Shown one piece after another: positions 38,673 through 48,040 of a stretch of 64,000 bases of DNA. Origin of the DNA: Sediminibacillus halophilus (lineage in GTDB: Bacteria; Bacillota; Bacilli; Bacillales; Amphibacillaceae). Both the position numbers and the translations under genes were made by a program. The notes under the pieces are model-generated. The model was not told the DNA's origin and did no database searches. It saw only the letters and a program-made list of their open reading frames with translations. The DNA is taken from positions 620,001-684,000 of the forward strand of contig NZ_FNHF01000001.1 in assembly GCF_900103695.1 (NCBI RefSeq), in the 5' to 3' direction. How positions within the stretch are numbered: position 1 is the first letter of the stretch; each line of letters starts with the position of its first letter.

Positions 38673-39254
38673 ATGGAACCGATAAGAAAGCATGAAGGAT
38701 TAGTTTATCCATTGAATAGAGCCAATATTGATACCGATCAAATTATTCCGAAACAATTTCTAAAAAGAATAGAAAGACAAGGATTTGGTAAGTTTTTATT
38801 TTATAACTGGCGTTTCAACGAGGATGGGACAGAAAAATCTGACTTCACTCTGAATGATAAAAAATACAACGGGGCTTCCATTCTGGTAGCGGGGGAAAAT
38901 TTTGGTTGTGGGTCTTCAAGGGAGCATGCACCATGGGCTTTGCAGGATTACGGATTTAAAGTGATCATCGCTCCGAGTTTCGCCGATATTTTTTATAATA
39001 ACTGTACGAAAAACGGGATTCTCCCCATACGTTTAAGTGAACAAAAAACAGAGAAGTTGATACAAACGGCCGAATCCAGTAAATACCGGATATCAGTAGA
39101 TTTGCAGAAGCAGCAGGTTACCGACGGACAAGGATTTCTAGCGGAATTTGATCTTCCGGCGTACCAGAAGCAAATGCTGCTTAACGGCTGGGATGAAATT
39201 GCTGTTACCCTTACCCTTGAACAGGCTATTGCCGACTATGAAGCATCACATTAA
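38673..39254 (+). CDS. leuD: 3-isopropylmalate dehydratase small subunit
   Basis: 193 residues from ATG 38673 (AAGGGGTGA is spaced for this ATG rather than for GTG 38664). The swivel domain has NIDTDQIIPKQFLK, GENFGCGSSREHAPWAL and FADIFYNNCTKNGILPI. It completes isopropylmalate isomerase with LeuC and ends the ilv-leu operon; a terminator follows. Confidence 0.96.
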   Translation: MEPIRKHEGLVYPLNRANIDTDQIIPKQFLKRIERQGFGKFLFYNWRFNEDGTEKSDFTLNDKKYNGASILVAGENFGCGSSREHAPWALQDYGFKVIIAPSFADIFYNNCTKNGILPIRLSEQKTEKLIQTAESSKYRISVDLQKQQVTDGQGFLAEFDLPAYQKQMLLNGWDEIAVTLTLEQAIADYEASH

Positions 39255-39271
39255 ACGAACAAAAAATCAAG

Positions 39272-39307
39272 CGGGGCAGTCTATGAGCTTTGAGTAGATA
39301 TGCCCCG
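39272..39307. terminator. Terminator between leuD and cydB
   Basis: CGGGGCA (39272-39278) pairs with TGCCCCG (39301-39307), with extra pairing inside (TCTA with TAGA, one bulge). It lies between convergent operons and ends 4 bp before the cydB stop. Confidence 0.7.
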
Positions 39308-39310
39308 TTA

Positions 39311-40354
39311 TTATTTACTATAACCTGACTTTTGTTGTTTCGCATACCGTTTATCTTTCATAAACAGTTTCCAGAAGTAAATGAAGCCGGGAAATAAAAT
39401 AGCGAAACCAAAAATATAAGAAACGAACAAAGCACGAAAGGCGTCTGGATTGGTAAACCCATCTTCTATCGTAACCGTCGGATAAACCAGATAAGGAAGA
39501 TGTGCCCTTCCATACGCATAACTTGCCAGTAAATATTGGAGGACAATGACAATGACAGCCAGTCTCGGCCAACCCAATTTCCGCTTGCCCAACGGCAAAT
39601 AAAGAAATAACCCTGCCAGCAAAAATGCAAATGCAGATGCTAACAAATACGGTAATTGTTCCATCATTCCCTGATACATCCAAGCAGCTTCATAGCGCAT
39701 GGTAAACATGACCAGGAAAGCCATCAATAGTGTGGCAGGACCTAACAGGAGCGCATCTCGACGGTAAATCTTGTACGCCTCCTCTTCATCCGCGTGATTG
39801 GAAAAATCGGCTAACAGCAAGGATGATAGAAACAAGGTACTACTGATAGCAAAACCGATAAACGACCATGCATGATAACTGGTCAGTAATTCTCCGAAAA
39901 GCAATTGTTCCACCCCATTCCGGACCTCAATATAATTACCATGAGTCACCGGAAGTACAAGGATCAGTAAGCCCGGTATCAAAAATCCCGTAACACCTGA
40001 AATATACGTTAAAGGTTTGCGGTATTCTTCTGCAATGTGGGAAAACACCAGGAAACCACTACGTACAGCCAGCAAAAGAAGGATAATGCTTCCCGGAATG
40101 AGCAAAACGGTTCCCAACGTGAATGTAGCACCTGGAAAAAAACTGAATAAAGCCACCACAATAGCTACAATAAATACATTAGTAACCTCCCAAGTCGGGG
40201 ATAGATAGCGATTAGCTATGTTGGTTGCGTTGGTCTTTTCCTTGTTGATATAAACCAACGACCAGAAGCCGGCACCGAAGTCCATGGTGGCCATAACCGA
40301 ATAGATAAAAATAAATCCCCAAAGGACCGTAATGGCAATCAATACATCCGACAC
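39311..40354 (-). CDS. cydB: Cytochrome bd-type oxidase subunit II
   Basis: 347 residues, about eight helices. Subunit II supports the heme-bearing subunit I in quinol oxidation and O2 reduction. It opens MSDVLIAITVLWGFIFIYSVM, then DFGAGFWSLVYINKE, and has the pattern FVSYIFGFAILFPGFIYFW at the end. It lies 23 nt after cydA on the same strand. The size (347) and sequence resemble the YthB branch rather than classical CydB. Confidence 0.88.
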   Translation of the reverse strand: MSDVLIAITVLWGFIFIYSVMATMDFGAGFWSLVYINKEKTNATNIANRYLSPTWEVTNVFIVAIVVALFSFFPGATFTLGTVLLIPGSIILLLLAVRSGFLVFSHIAEEYRKPLTYISGVTGFLIPGLLILVLPVTHGNYIEVRNGVEQLLFGELLTSYHAWSFIGFAISSTLFLSSLLLADFSNHADEEEAYKIYRRDALLLGPATLLMAFLVMFTMRYEAAWMYQGMMEQLPYLLASAFAFLLAGLFLYLPLGKRKLGWPRLAVIVIVLQYLLASYAYGRAHLPYLVYPTVTIEDGFTNPDAFRALFVSYIFGFAILFPGFIYFWKLFMKDKRYAKQQKSGYSK

Positions 40355-40377
40355 GGGATATCCTCTCCTTCTTCTAG

Positions 40378-41706
40378 TTACTCTTGCATATCAATTTCAT
40401 CTTGGACCGGATGCTTTTTAAAATAGAAACGCAAAACGAGAATTACCGCAATGCCGAGAACAATATAAACAAAACCAAACAATGGGAAGAGTACTCCAAG
40501 CTGTGTCGCTCCCGTTACAGCATCTTCGGTTGTCATCATCCGGTATATTACCCAAGGCTGTCTTCCTGTACAAGCGAATATCCATCCGAATTCGATCGCT
40601 AACACCGCCAATGGGCCTGAAGCAATGAATAAGCCCATCAAAGGCTTGGGGAAAGGACGTTTTTTAATGAATTTATACCAGCCTAGGCCGCCTGCAGCTA
40701 TAAGGATCAAGAGGGACCCAATCCCAACCATGGCATTGAATAAGGTATGAACATACAATGGCGGCCACCATTTTTCCGGAAAATCGTTCAATCCCTGTAC
40801 AACGGTGTCAAAGCGATTCCCGGACAGGAAACTTAGTGCCCAAGGTATCTCAATTGCCCACTTAACTTCTTCTGTTTCTCTATCGGTAAATCCCCCAATA
40901 GCAAGCGGAGCATAATCCTGTGTTTCGAATAGTCCTTCAGCTGCGGCCAACTTTTCCGGCTGGTATTCATGTAAAAGCTGTGCCGATTCATGTCCGTTAA
41001 GGGCTGTCAGTAATGAAAAAATCCCTCCAACAATCAATCCAAGCAGTAATGCCTTCTGATGGAAACGGCGGAGTCTGCTGCCTACAGGCTGTCTCATCAT
41101 TTTGAAGGCAGCAATGGACGCTATCACAAACCCTCCGGTCGTATAAGCCGAGACCACCACATGTCCGGCAGTAGTAAAAAATGCAGGATTAAAGAAGGCC
41201 TCCCACGGATTCACATCGACAATCTCGCCGTTCTCTATGCGAAAGCCGGCAGGAGTCCCTTCGAATGCATGAACATTCGTAATCAAAATAGCTGAAGCAA
41301 CTGCTCCCAAAGCTACTAGGGATAAGCTGACAATCCGCATCCAAGGAGATATTCGATCGGCGGCATATACATAAATCGACATGAATAATGCTTCGACAAA
41401 AAAGGCATAAATTTCAATTTGGAAAGGTAGAGCCATAACCTCTCCAATAACTTCCATAAATCCTGGCCATAATAGGGACAGTTGCACACCGGCAATTGTC
41501 CCGGAAGGAATTGCCACTCCGAGTAGAACAGCAAACCCTTTTGTCCAACGGTTGGCCATCACGGCAAAATCCCGATCCTTTGTTTTTTGATAGAAGAGCT
41601 CAGCAAACAAAACCATAAGCGGGATGCCAACGCCCAACGTAGCAAATATAATATGAAAAGCCATGGTTGTACCAAACATGGCCCTTGCCGTTTCCAAATG
41701 ATCCAC
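40378..41706 (-). CDS. cydA: Cytochrome bd-type oxidase subunit I
   Basis: 442 residues from GTG 41706 (frame open to 41730; AGGGGGAGCTTC is spaced for the GTG, and the N-terminus VDHLETARAMFGTTMAFHIIF then aligns with relatives). It carries hemes b and d; heme ligands are His in TMAFHII, His in TTAGHVVVSAY and a Met later. The quinol-binding Q-loop is short, as in the YthA (cyanide-insensitive-type) branch, whose length it matches. Neighbouring small secreted protein gene lies 51 bp upstream. Confidence 0.88.
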   Translation of the reverse strand: MDHLETARAMFGTTMAFHIIFATLGVGIPLMVLFAELFYQKTKDRDFAVMANRWTKGFAVLLGVAIPSGTIAGVQLSLLWPGFMEVIGEVMALPFQIEIYAFFVEALFMSIYVYAADRISPWMRIVSLSLVALGAVASAILITNVHAFEGTPAGFRIENGEIVDVNPWEAFFNPAFFTTAGHVVVSAYTTGGFVIASIAAFKMMRQPVGSRLRRFHQKALLLGLIVGGIFSLLTALNGHESAQLLHEYQPEKLAAAEGLFETQDYAPLAIGGFTDRETEEVKWAIEIPWALSFLSGNRFDTVVQGLNDFPEKWWPPLYVHTLFNAMVGIGSLLILIAAGGLGWYKFIKKRPFPKPLMGLFIASGPLAVLAIEFGWIFACTGRQPWVIYRMMTTEDAVTGATQLGVLFPLFGFVYIVLGIAVILVLRFYFKKHPVQDEIDMQE

Positions 41707-41757
41707 GAAGCTCCCCCTTTTCCATCTCATGATTTTGACATCATTATGATTTAAAGA

Positions 41758-42066
41758 TTAATGGCTATGCTTTTCACTATGAATAATCTCCTCAATGGTG
41801 GAAGAACTCCGGGTATGATGATGCAAGTCACAGTACCAGACATCCGTTTTTATTCGATGTGAAATATCGCATTTGCGTGTGTGCCGAATAAAGTTTCTCC
41901 AAACAGTATATGTATGGGTATCTACAGGAACCACTTCATACTCTGTGTCCATTCGTTCCCAGTTATGTTCTTCTGTGGATTCTTCCACTTTCTCTGGTGA
42001 AGCAAAAACGGGCATTGACCCCATGATTCCCATTAAAACTAAGAGCAGTATCACTTTTGTCTTCAT
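41758..42066 (-). CDS. Small secreted His/Cys protein before cydA
   Basis: 102 residues from the ATG at 42066 (AAGGAGTGCGACATTTGT upstream; the frame runs to 42144 without a signal). A signal peptide, residues 1-23, ends PVFASPEK. The mature part is short and polar with two cysteines and a histidine cluster (RKCDISHR, WYCDLHHHTR, HSEKHSH), suggestive of metal or heme-related binding. It lies 51 bp before cydA on the same strand and could be part of that operon. I do not recognise a family. Confidence 0.65.
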   Translation of the reverse strand: MKTKVILLLVLMGIMGSMPVFASPEKVEESTEEHNWERMDTEYEVVPVDTHTYTVWRNFIRHTRKCDISHRIKTDVWYCDLHHHTRSSSTIEEIIHSEKHSH

Positions 42067-42435
42067 ACAAATGTCGCACTCCTTCAGACAGCTGACAAGC
42101 TTCCATTTTCTGTTCAAACAAGACATCGCTAGTAATCTGCCCATAACCTTCCGCCTCTATGCATTATTGTTTAACAGTGTAAAAAATTAAAAAAGTGAAA
42201 CTATTATACCGATGAAATCGTCAATATATAATAAGAGGAAACATCGTTCCAGTATTTATATGCATTTAGAGTTTACCTCCCCTTTTTAAAACTCAGATGG
42301 ACTGTTTCCTCTTAAAACACACTCCCGGTAAAACACTCCGTTACAAACCTCTTCTTGGCATCCTTTTGCAGGTTTACCTTTTTCAACAGATGGGTAACAA
42401 TTACAAACAATAATCTGCAGCAGGAGAGAAAAAAC

Positions 42436-42717
42436 ATGCATAAGATACTCCTAATGGTTGCTTTAGCGGTTTCAGTCGGCCTGTTGACCGGCTGTCAACA
42501 AAATAATGTTGCCGAAAAAATCGATGTAGAAGGAGAAGTTACTTTGATTGATGATGAGAAACAATTACTTTACATTGATGGCAATCCCATCATGGTGGAA
42601 AATCCAGAGGAATTTAAGGTTGGGCAACAGGTGACTGCTGAATTAATTGATACAAACCCTGATAAAGACTGGGACCCAGAACAAATTGTGGTGGAAAACA
42701 TTGAGTTTAATAAATAG
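42436..42717 (+). CDS. Small lipoprotein, OB-like
   Basis: 93 residues from ATG 42436 (CAGGAGAGAAAAAAC before it). Lipoprotein signal with lipobox LLTGC (Cys20). The mature domain is about 70 residues, beta-rich (VEGEVTLIDDEKQLLYIDG) and acidic. It resembles the small DUF3221-type exported OB domains, but the match is weak. It is convergent with the DDAH-like gene and shares its terminator. Confidence 0.7.
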   Translation: MHKILLMVALAVSVGLLTGCQQNNVAEKIDVEGEVTLIDDEKQLLYIDGNPIMVENPEEFKVGQQVTAELIDTNPDKDWDPEQIVVENIEFNK

Positions 42718-42740
42718 CTTCATGCTAATAACAGACACAA

Positions 42741-42784
42741 AAAAGGTATGCTCCCATACTTCTGAAACAAGGAGCATACCTTTT
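42741..42784. terminator. Bidirectional terminator
   Basis: AAAAGGTATGCTCC pairs perfectly with GGAGCATACCTTTT around a 16-nt loop, between a convergent lipoprotein gene and the DDAH-like gene. Confidence 0.85.
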
Positions 42785-42831
42785 GCTATTAGTTCTGAAG
42801 AGAGACTGCCAAATCAAACGCCTCTGCCTCA

Positions 42832-43677
42832 TCAATCTCTAAGCAACGGCAGCGTACAACATCGAAAAGAGCCTCCGGACTTGATGATTTCGTTTATATC
42901 CACTTCAATAACCTGGTAACCTCTGGCCCTGAGCTGCTCATTCACCTGTTTGTTTACAGGGAGGCTGAAAATTTGCTTGTTACCGATATTTAAAACATTC
43001 GTTCCAAGCCTGAATTGTTCTTCTTTTGTTACTTCGATTAAATCATATTTTGACGCAAGCAAATCGATCTCTTTTTGTCCGAGTGCTTCGGGATAAAACA
43101 ATGCCTCTGTGGGAGAAATCACGTTAAACACACAATCGAGATGCAAAAATTTTTCTACAAACGGAACTGGAATAACTGTAAAATTGGTCAATAGTTTACT
43201 TAAATGCTCGGCCGCCTGCCGGTTCGTCCGATTGCTGAGACCTACATAAATCACATCTCCGTCAATCATGACATCTCCACCTTCTATCTGGTTGCCGATA
43301 AGGTTATAGTAAGATATTGTTTCATCCTCGAGCCATTGTTTTAACTGGTCCTGTTCCCCTTTTCTCACCTTACTGGCCATTTCTGCAACAAAAATAGTCT
43401 CACCGAGTGTAAAACCGATATCACGAGTGAAAACCTGTTCCGGAAACTTTTTATGATAAGGCAGCAATACTACTTCCACTCCGGATTCACGAAGCTTGCT
43501 CACAAACTGGCGATGCTGCCGAACTGCTTTTTCAATATGAATCCCTTCATTTTTAAATTTCTTTTGCACTTCATTGATGACATCCCGGATCGTCATGTAT
43601 TGAGGTTCGCACAAGACCACTCTTTTAAGTCGCCCATACTCACTATAACAATTGGTGTACGCACTTTTAATTTCCAT
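42832..43677 (-). CDS. Dimethylarginine dimethylaminohydrolase-like (YkgA type) enzyme
   Basis: 281 residues of the amidinotransferase fold (arginine deiminase superfamily). The active-site set is visible: FTRDIGF, EGGDVMIDGD, LHLDCVFNV (His) and the C-terminal GGSFRCCTLPL with the nucleophile Cys. It would hydrolyse a guanidine compound, releasing citrulline or similar; the substrate is not certain. CGGAGGGGTAGCGA precedes the ATG. It ends 47 bp before the shared terminator; it is probably monocistronic. Confidence 0.88.
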   Translation of the reverse strand: MEIKSAYTNCYSEYGRLKRVVLCEPQYMTIRDVINEVQKKFKNEGIHIEKAVRQHRQFVSKLRESGVEVVLLPYHKKFPEQVFTRDIGFTLGETIFVAEMASKVRKGEQDQLKQWLEDETISYYNLIGNQIEGGDVMIDGDVIYVGLSNRTNRQAAEHLSKLLTNFTVIPVPFVEKFLHLDCVFNVISPTEALFYPEALGQKEIDLLASKYDLIEVTKEEQFRLGTNVLNIGNKQIFSLPVNKQVNEQLRARGYQVIEVDINEIIKSGGSFRCCTLPLLRD

Positions 43678-43733
43678 TCGCTACCCCTCCGATAATAAAC
43701 GTTTCCGTTTATTATGACCGGACTGGTGGGAAA

Positions 43734-44249
43734 TTATTGTCTATCAGGCAACAAAAAACCTCGCAAGGAGACTTGAAGCACCGCAAAGCAAAGCTCTGTA
43801 TCATTGTAAACACTTTGCTTGATTTTCTCGATACACTCGGCAATTGGAATTTTTAATACGTCTATTTTCTCATGGACTTCTAATTTTTGTCCGGCTCCAC
43901 TGCTAACTGCTTCACTGTAGTAAACATGTGTGATATCGTTCGACATCCAGGATGCAGCATATATTTTCCCTAAATACATGGCTTCCTCACAGCATAATCC
44001 TGTTTCTTCAGCGAATTCACGTTTCACTGCAGCATCTAAACTCTCTTCAGGATGAACCCCTCCTCCGGGAAGCTGGACAACAAAGTCGTTTACTGGTTCA
44101 CGATATTGCCGAATCAGAATAAATGAGTCACCGTCTCTTGCAAGCAGAACCACTGACTGGTTATCCTTCTTATGGAAATACGTTTTGTCGTATTTGTTCG
44201 TAATGATTTTCATCCCACTGGCCTCTATAACAGTCTGATGTTCCACCAT
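43734..44249 (-). CDS. Nudix hydrolase, ADP-ribose pyrophosphatase-like
   Basis: 171 residues. The Nudix box GGVHPEESLDAAVKREFAEE plus TGL fits G-x5-E-x7-R-E-U-x-E-E-x-G-U, binding Mg2+ and the diphosphate. The strand VQLPGGGVHPEES and QYREPVNDFVV resemble NudF-type ADP-sugar diphosphatases. It starts 84 nt or more after its upstream neighbour. GGGGGACAGAAGAA precedes the ATG. The nucleotide substrate is inferred only from the family. Confidence 0.85.
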   Translation of the reverse strand: MVEHQTVIEASGMKIITNKYDKTYFHKKDNQSVVLLARDGDSFILIRQYREPVNDFVVQLPGGGVHPEESLDAAVKREFAEETGLCCEEAMYLGKIYAASWMSNDITHVYYSEAVSSGAGQKLEVHEKIDVLKIPIAECIEKIKQSVYNDTELCFAVLQVSLRGFLLPDRQ

Positions 44250-44298
44250 TTCTTCTGTCCCCCTTTTAGTTTGTATTTATACTTTTAATTGGTAAAAG

Positions 44299-45129
44299 TT
44301 AAGCTTCTGATCGATTGAATCGCACTGTGGCCAATACAACAAACAAAATACTGAGAATAAGGACAACCATCATTTCTTCAGAAAAAGAAATGACATGGCC
44401 GAAAACAGACAGATTTAATCCCATTGCTTCTCGCAAAGCAGGTGCTAAACCCTCAGGCTGAAGAATGATCTTTTTAAACATGTCAACTGAATACGTCAAA
44501 GGATTGATTTTCACCAAAAAATCCATCCATGCAGGCATACCGTTTAATGGGAACAGTGCCCCGGACAAAAACAGCATCGGAAATATCAAGACTTGAATGA
44601 CCATCTGAAAGCCCTGGGAAGTCTTTAGGCTAGTAGCAATCAATAGACCAATCGATGAAATGGCAAAAGCCACTAAGAACATAACAGGAATTAATTGGAG
44701 AATAATAGGTATCGTAATGGATACGCCAATGAATGGAACAAAAACGAGCATCATCAGTCCTTGGAATAAGGCAACTGTACTTCCACCAAGCACCTTTCCA
44801 ATTGCAATAGATGTCCTTGACATCGGTGAAACCAAAATTTCACGCAAGTAGCCGAATTCCCGATCCTGGACAACCGACAATGCAGAAAAAATTGCCGTAT
44901 TGAAAACAGTCATGCCGATTATCCCCGGAAACATGAATTCCACGAAATCAAAATCACGTAGCGGTCCGGCAGCTGCTTCTCCACCCACCATCGAGCCTAT
45001 CGCACCGCTCATACCGCTTCCAAAAAGGATTAAAAACATAAAAGGCATGGCAAAAGAACCAATCAGCCTTGCTCGGTCTCGAAAAAATTTCAGGACGTCA
45101 CGTTGCCAAATCGCATAAATAGCTTCCAT
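44299..45129 (-). CDS. ABC-2 type transporter permease
   Basis: 276 residues, six membrane helices, with the ABC-2 permease pattern (RDRARLIGSFAMPFMFLILF, then REILVSPMSRTSIAIGKVLGG and INPLTYSVDMFKK). It forms the channel of a daunorubicin-type exporter. It is 1 bp downstream of the ATPase gene, so the two form an operon. The substrate could be a drug, an antimicrobial or an envelope lipid; the sequence does not say. Confidence 0.9.
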   Translation of the reverse strand: MEAIYAIWQRDVLKFFRDRARLIGSFAMPFMFLILFGSGMSGAIGSMVGGEAAAGPLRDFDFVEFMFPGIIGMTVFNTAIFSALSVVQDREFGYLREILVSPMSRTSIAIGKVLGGSTVALFQGLMMLVFVPFIGVSITIPIILQLIPVMFLVAFAISSIGLLIATSLKTSQGFQMVIQVLIFPMLFLSGALFPLNGMPAWMDFLVKINPLTYSVDMFKKIILQPEGLAPALREAMGLNLSVFGHVISFSEEMMVVLILSILFVVLATVRFNRSEA

Positions 45130-45130
45130 T

Positions 45131-46108
45131 TTATCTACGCCCCCTTCTCATACCGGTCTTCACTTTCTCTTTGGAAGAGGCCGTCTCTTCCCGTATTTCT
45201 CTTCCAGTCAACGCTAAAAAAACATCATTCAAAGTCGGACGCCTAAGATTGACTGTCTTTATAGGGATATCAAAGTTTTTGACGAATTGAACAAGAAATT
45301 CGCTCCCTTTGTCCACCTGAAAAGTAAGGGATCCGCCTGCCTCTTTCACTTCAACTTCATATTTCTCGATAAGAACTGCCTTCGCTTCCTGATTGTTTTC
45401 TGTTTCGATTTCAATAATGTCTCCGCCAACATTGGTTTTCAACTGATCAGGAGTATCAAGAGCGATTAATTTCCCATGGTCCATGACGGCAACCCTGTCA
45501 CATATCTCCGCTTCATCCATATAATGGGTAGTCAAAAAAATCGTGATTCCCGCTTTTTCTTTTAGTCGGAGTATATATTCCCAAATATGGTTTCGGGTCT
45601 GCGGATCCAATCCTACGGTCGGCTCATCGAGAAACAGTACTCTCGGATAATGCAACAAGCCACGGGCTATCTCCAGCCTGCGTTTCATCCCGCCAGAAAA
45701 GGTATCTACAATATTTCCTCGTTTGTCTTTGAGATCGACGATTTCCAACACTTCGTTAATTCTCTCTTCCCGTTTTTCTTTCGGCACACCGTAAAATTTA
45801 CAATGAAGCATCAAATTTTCATTAGCGGTCAATTTTTCATCCAGTGTTGATTCCTGAAAAATAAGGCCAATACTTGATCGGACCTTGTTTTTGTCGGCTA
45901 CTATATCAAACCCATTGATGCTTGCCTTTCCCTCAGAAGGTTTGATGATTGTCGACAGCATATTAATTGTTGTGCTTTTTCCCGCGCCATTCGGTCCAAG
46001 AAAGCCAAAGATCTCGCCTTCTCCCACTTCAAAATCGACACCTGTCACTGCCAGGAAACCCTTATAGTTTTTTTTAAGTCCCTTTACTTCCACAATATTA
46101 TTCATCAT
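45131..46108 (-). CDS. ABC transporter ATP-binding protein (DrrA-like)
   Basis: 325 residues. Walker A GPNGAGKSTTINML, signature DTFSGGMKRRLEIARGL, Walker B RVLFLDEPTVGLDPQTRN and H-loop FLTTHYMDEAEICD are all present. A C-terminal extension of about 85 residues (from EIETENNQEAK) with the phrase PTLNDVFLALTGREIRE is typical of DrrA-like ATPases. The tail ends with basic KVKTGMRRGRR. GGGGGGAC precedes ATG 46108; the adjacent ATG at 46105 is an alternative. First gene of the two-gene exporter operon. Confidence 0.93.
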   Translation of the reverse strand: MMNNIVEVKGLKKNYKGFLAVTGVDFEVGEGEIFGFLGPNGAGKSTTINMLSTIIKPSEGKASINGFDIVADKNKVRSSIGLIFQESTLDEKLTANENLMLHCKFYGVPKEKREERINEVLEIVDLKDKRGNIVDTFSGGMKRRLEIARGLLHYPRVLFLDEPTVGLDPQTRNHIWEYILRLKEKAGITIFLTTHYMDEAEICDRVAVMDHGKLIALDTPDQLKTNVGGDIIEIETENNQEAKAVLIEKYEVEVKEAGGSLTFQVDKGSEFLVQFVKNFDIPIKTVNLRRPTLNDVFLALTGREIREETASSKEKVKTGMRRGRR

Positions 46109-46305
46109 GTCCCCCCATTACCTGTTATTTTCCCTCATCCTTCCGAAAACAAGTTCGAATAAGAACATTTCACATGTTAACTATAGTATCATAAATAACA
46201 GACCTTCATTTTAAAAAAGTTATGACAAATCCCCCATTTTTTCGACAAAATTTATTATAATAAAATATAACCCTACAACAATAAGCAAACTAGGATGGTA
46301 AACCC

Positions 46306-47823
46306 ATGTCATATAACAAACTGGCCATTAAATTATTGCTCAATTATTTAATCGGCTCCCTCATTGCTGTCTTTGTCTTCTGCAGAATATTTATATTTCA
46401 TCCCTTACAGGTTTCTAAATCGGAGACCATCGTTATTCTCGGGCTTGTTATGGTATCTTTTATAGTGATGTTGATAATGGAGTATAGCGCTTATTCTAAA
46501 CAAATTGCTCCGATAAAAAAAGTATTGAAATATAGACGGCCAACGCTATTGAGAGTAGAAGCTGCCTACCAGTGCGCGCACCGTTTTCCACTGCTTTCCT
46601 TTCAACGGATTATCCTGCCACATTTTATCGGCATCACAGCTCCGGCCGCTATTTTAACGATTTTAGCCATTAATACAGGGTTGCTGTCTTTTCCTTACTA
46701 CTATGCTTTTATCGCCTGCATTGCAGCATTGCTGATTGCTTTCATGCATGGGATGATTGAGTATTATCTAACAAGCCTCGTCATGCGCCGGGTTATGAAA
46801 TTTTTAAAAGAGAAAGGGAATGAGCTGTTTCAAAGAGATATTTCACATGGGGCACATTTGTTATTGTCAATCAAAAAGAAGTTTTATTTTAGTGCCGCTT
46901 TACTTAGTGTCTTTCCGATGTTGCTATTCGCTGCAGCAACCACCCTCCGGCTTCACGAATCAGGTTCCGCCTTTTTGATGGAATATATTGTTTGGGCTGT
47001 AATTGTTGTGATAATCGTTTTAGCTTTTGCTCTGTTCGGCTCCAACCTGTTAAGCCATGATATTCAAGAACCGGTCGAACAACTGCAAAATGGTATGCGG
47101 AAAGTAGAAGCAGGAGACCTTGCTAAGTTAAACAATTACTATTCAGATGAGTTCAGGGATTTGATCAATGGCTTTAACCATATGGTTGATTCCATTTTGG
47201 AAAAGAAACAAATGTCAGAGCAACTGCATGACAGCTTTTTCACTGTTTTCGCTGCCACGCTCGATGCCAGAGATCCATACACTGCCGGCCACTCCATACG
47301 TGTTGCTGAATATGCACAGCATATCGGCCGCAGATACGGCTTGTCAGAGAGTGAACTTGCCTTACTTAAACAGTCTGCACTGCTTCACGACATTGGGAAA
47401 ATCGGCATCCGAGACGAAATTCTATTAAAAGACGGAAAACTTACAACATCTGAATATGAAACGATTAAGCTTCACACTATCATTGGCGAACAAATCCTGC
47501 AGGAGATCCAGCCCAGCGAGGCGATTACGCCTCTGCTTCCTGGTGTTCGCCATCATCATGAACGTTTTGATGGATATGGATACCCTGACAGACTGGCGGG
47601 TGAAAGTATCCCTTTGTTCGGGAGAATTCTGGCAGTGGCTGATGCTTTCGACGCAATGACGTCTGATCGCAATTATCGAAAAGGAATGTCATTTAAAAAA
47701 GCATTTGCCATTTTGGAAGAAGGGAAGGGATCGCAATGGGATCCCCGCTTTGTCGACTTGTTTATCGCATGGTATCAGACAGAATACAGAAAACAAGCAA
47801 GTTTGAAGGCTGTAAACGAGTAA
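46306..47823 (+). CDS. Membrane HAMP HD-GYP phosphodiesterase
   Basis: 505 residues. The N-terminal half has six or so membrane helices, then a HAMP linker (DIQEPVEQLQNGMRKVEAGD), then the HD-GYP domain from about residue 305. The metal residues His361-Asp362 are in LLHDIGKIGI, and HHERFDGYGYP at about 416-426 is the GYP motif; such domains usually cleave cyclic di-GMP. The sensor half has no recognisable input domain. The ATG at 46306 has a weak ribosome site (AGGATGGTAAACCC). A terminator follows the stop. Confidence 0.92.
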   Translation: MSYNKLAIKLLLNYLIGSLIAVFVFCRIFIFHPLQVSKSETIVILGLVMVSFIVMLIMEYSAYSKQIAPIKKVLKYRRPTLLRVEAAYQCAHRFPLLSFQRIILPHFIGITAPAAILTILAINTGLLSFPYYYAFIACIAALLIAFMHGMIEYYLTSLVMRRVMKFLKEKGNELFQRDISHGAHLLLSIKKKFYFSAALLSVFPMLLFAAATTLRLHESGSAFLMEYIVWAVIVVIIVLAFALFGSNLLSHDIQEPVEQLQNGMRKVEAGDLAKLNNYYSDEFRDLINGFNHMVDSILEKKQMSEQLHDSFFTVFAATLDARDPYTAGHSIRVAEYAQHIGRRYGLSESELALLKQSALLHDIGKIGIRDEILLKDGKLTTSEYETIKLHTIIGEQILQEIQPSEAITPLLPGVRHHHERFDGYGYPDRLAGESIPLFGRILAVADAFDAMTSDRNYRKGMSFKKAFAILEEGKGSQWDPRFVDLFIAWYQTEYRKQASLKAVNE

Positions 47824-47856
47824 GGAGGTCCACTTAAAAAGAGGACCTCCTTTGTT
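47822..47856 (+). terminator. Rho-independent terminator
   Basis: AAGGAGGTCC (47822-47831) pairs with GGACCTCCTT (47842-47851), loop of 10 nt, then TTGTTTTAT. It overlaps the HD-GYP stop codon. Confidence 0.85.
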
Positions 47857-47866
47857 TTATACATAT

Positions 47867-47990
47867 AAAAAAGCCCCCTGTCCTGGCAGAGGGCTTTACG
47901 TTTGCGGCGAAAGACCGCCGACCACATTTCGGCGTTTAGCATGATGCATGTCTGTTCGTCTTATGCAAATTAGCTCATCGCCAAACAAAT
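47867..47990 (-). ncRNA. Structured minus-strand RNA or 3' UTR with terminator
   Basis: Read on the minus strand: a hairpin GGCGATGAGC...CTAAACGCC (47982-47932), then mutually exclusive hairpins (CGCCGA with TCGGCG, or GGCG with CGCC) around 47934-47903, then a terminator pairing AAGCCCTCTG with CAGGGGGCTT (47896-47871) and T. It follows the stop of the HTH/F1-beta gene at 48041 by 50 nt. The nearest downstream minus-strand gene is 1.8 kb away, so this may be a 3' UTR or a separate RNA. I do not recognise its family. Confidence 0.45.
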
Positions 47991-48040
47991 ATACCATGTT
48001 TCATTCTCCATTGCAATAACCATATGCACACGAAATATCC

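Noticed and set aside
47867-47990. Cyclic-di-GMP or other known riboswitch near the HD-GYP gene
   Set aside because: The conserved motifs are not present and the RNA lies on the strand opposite to the HD-GYP gene with no gene downstream.
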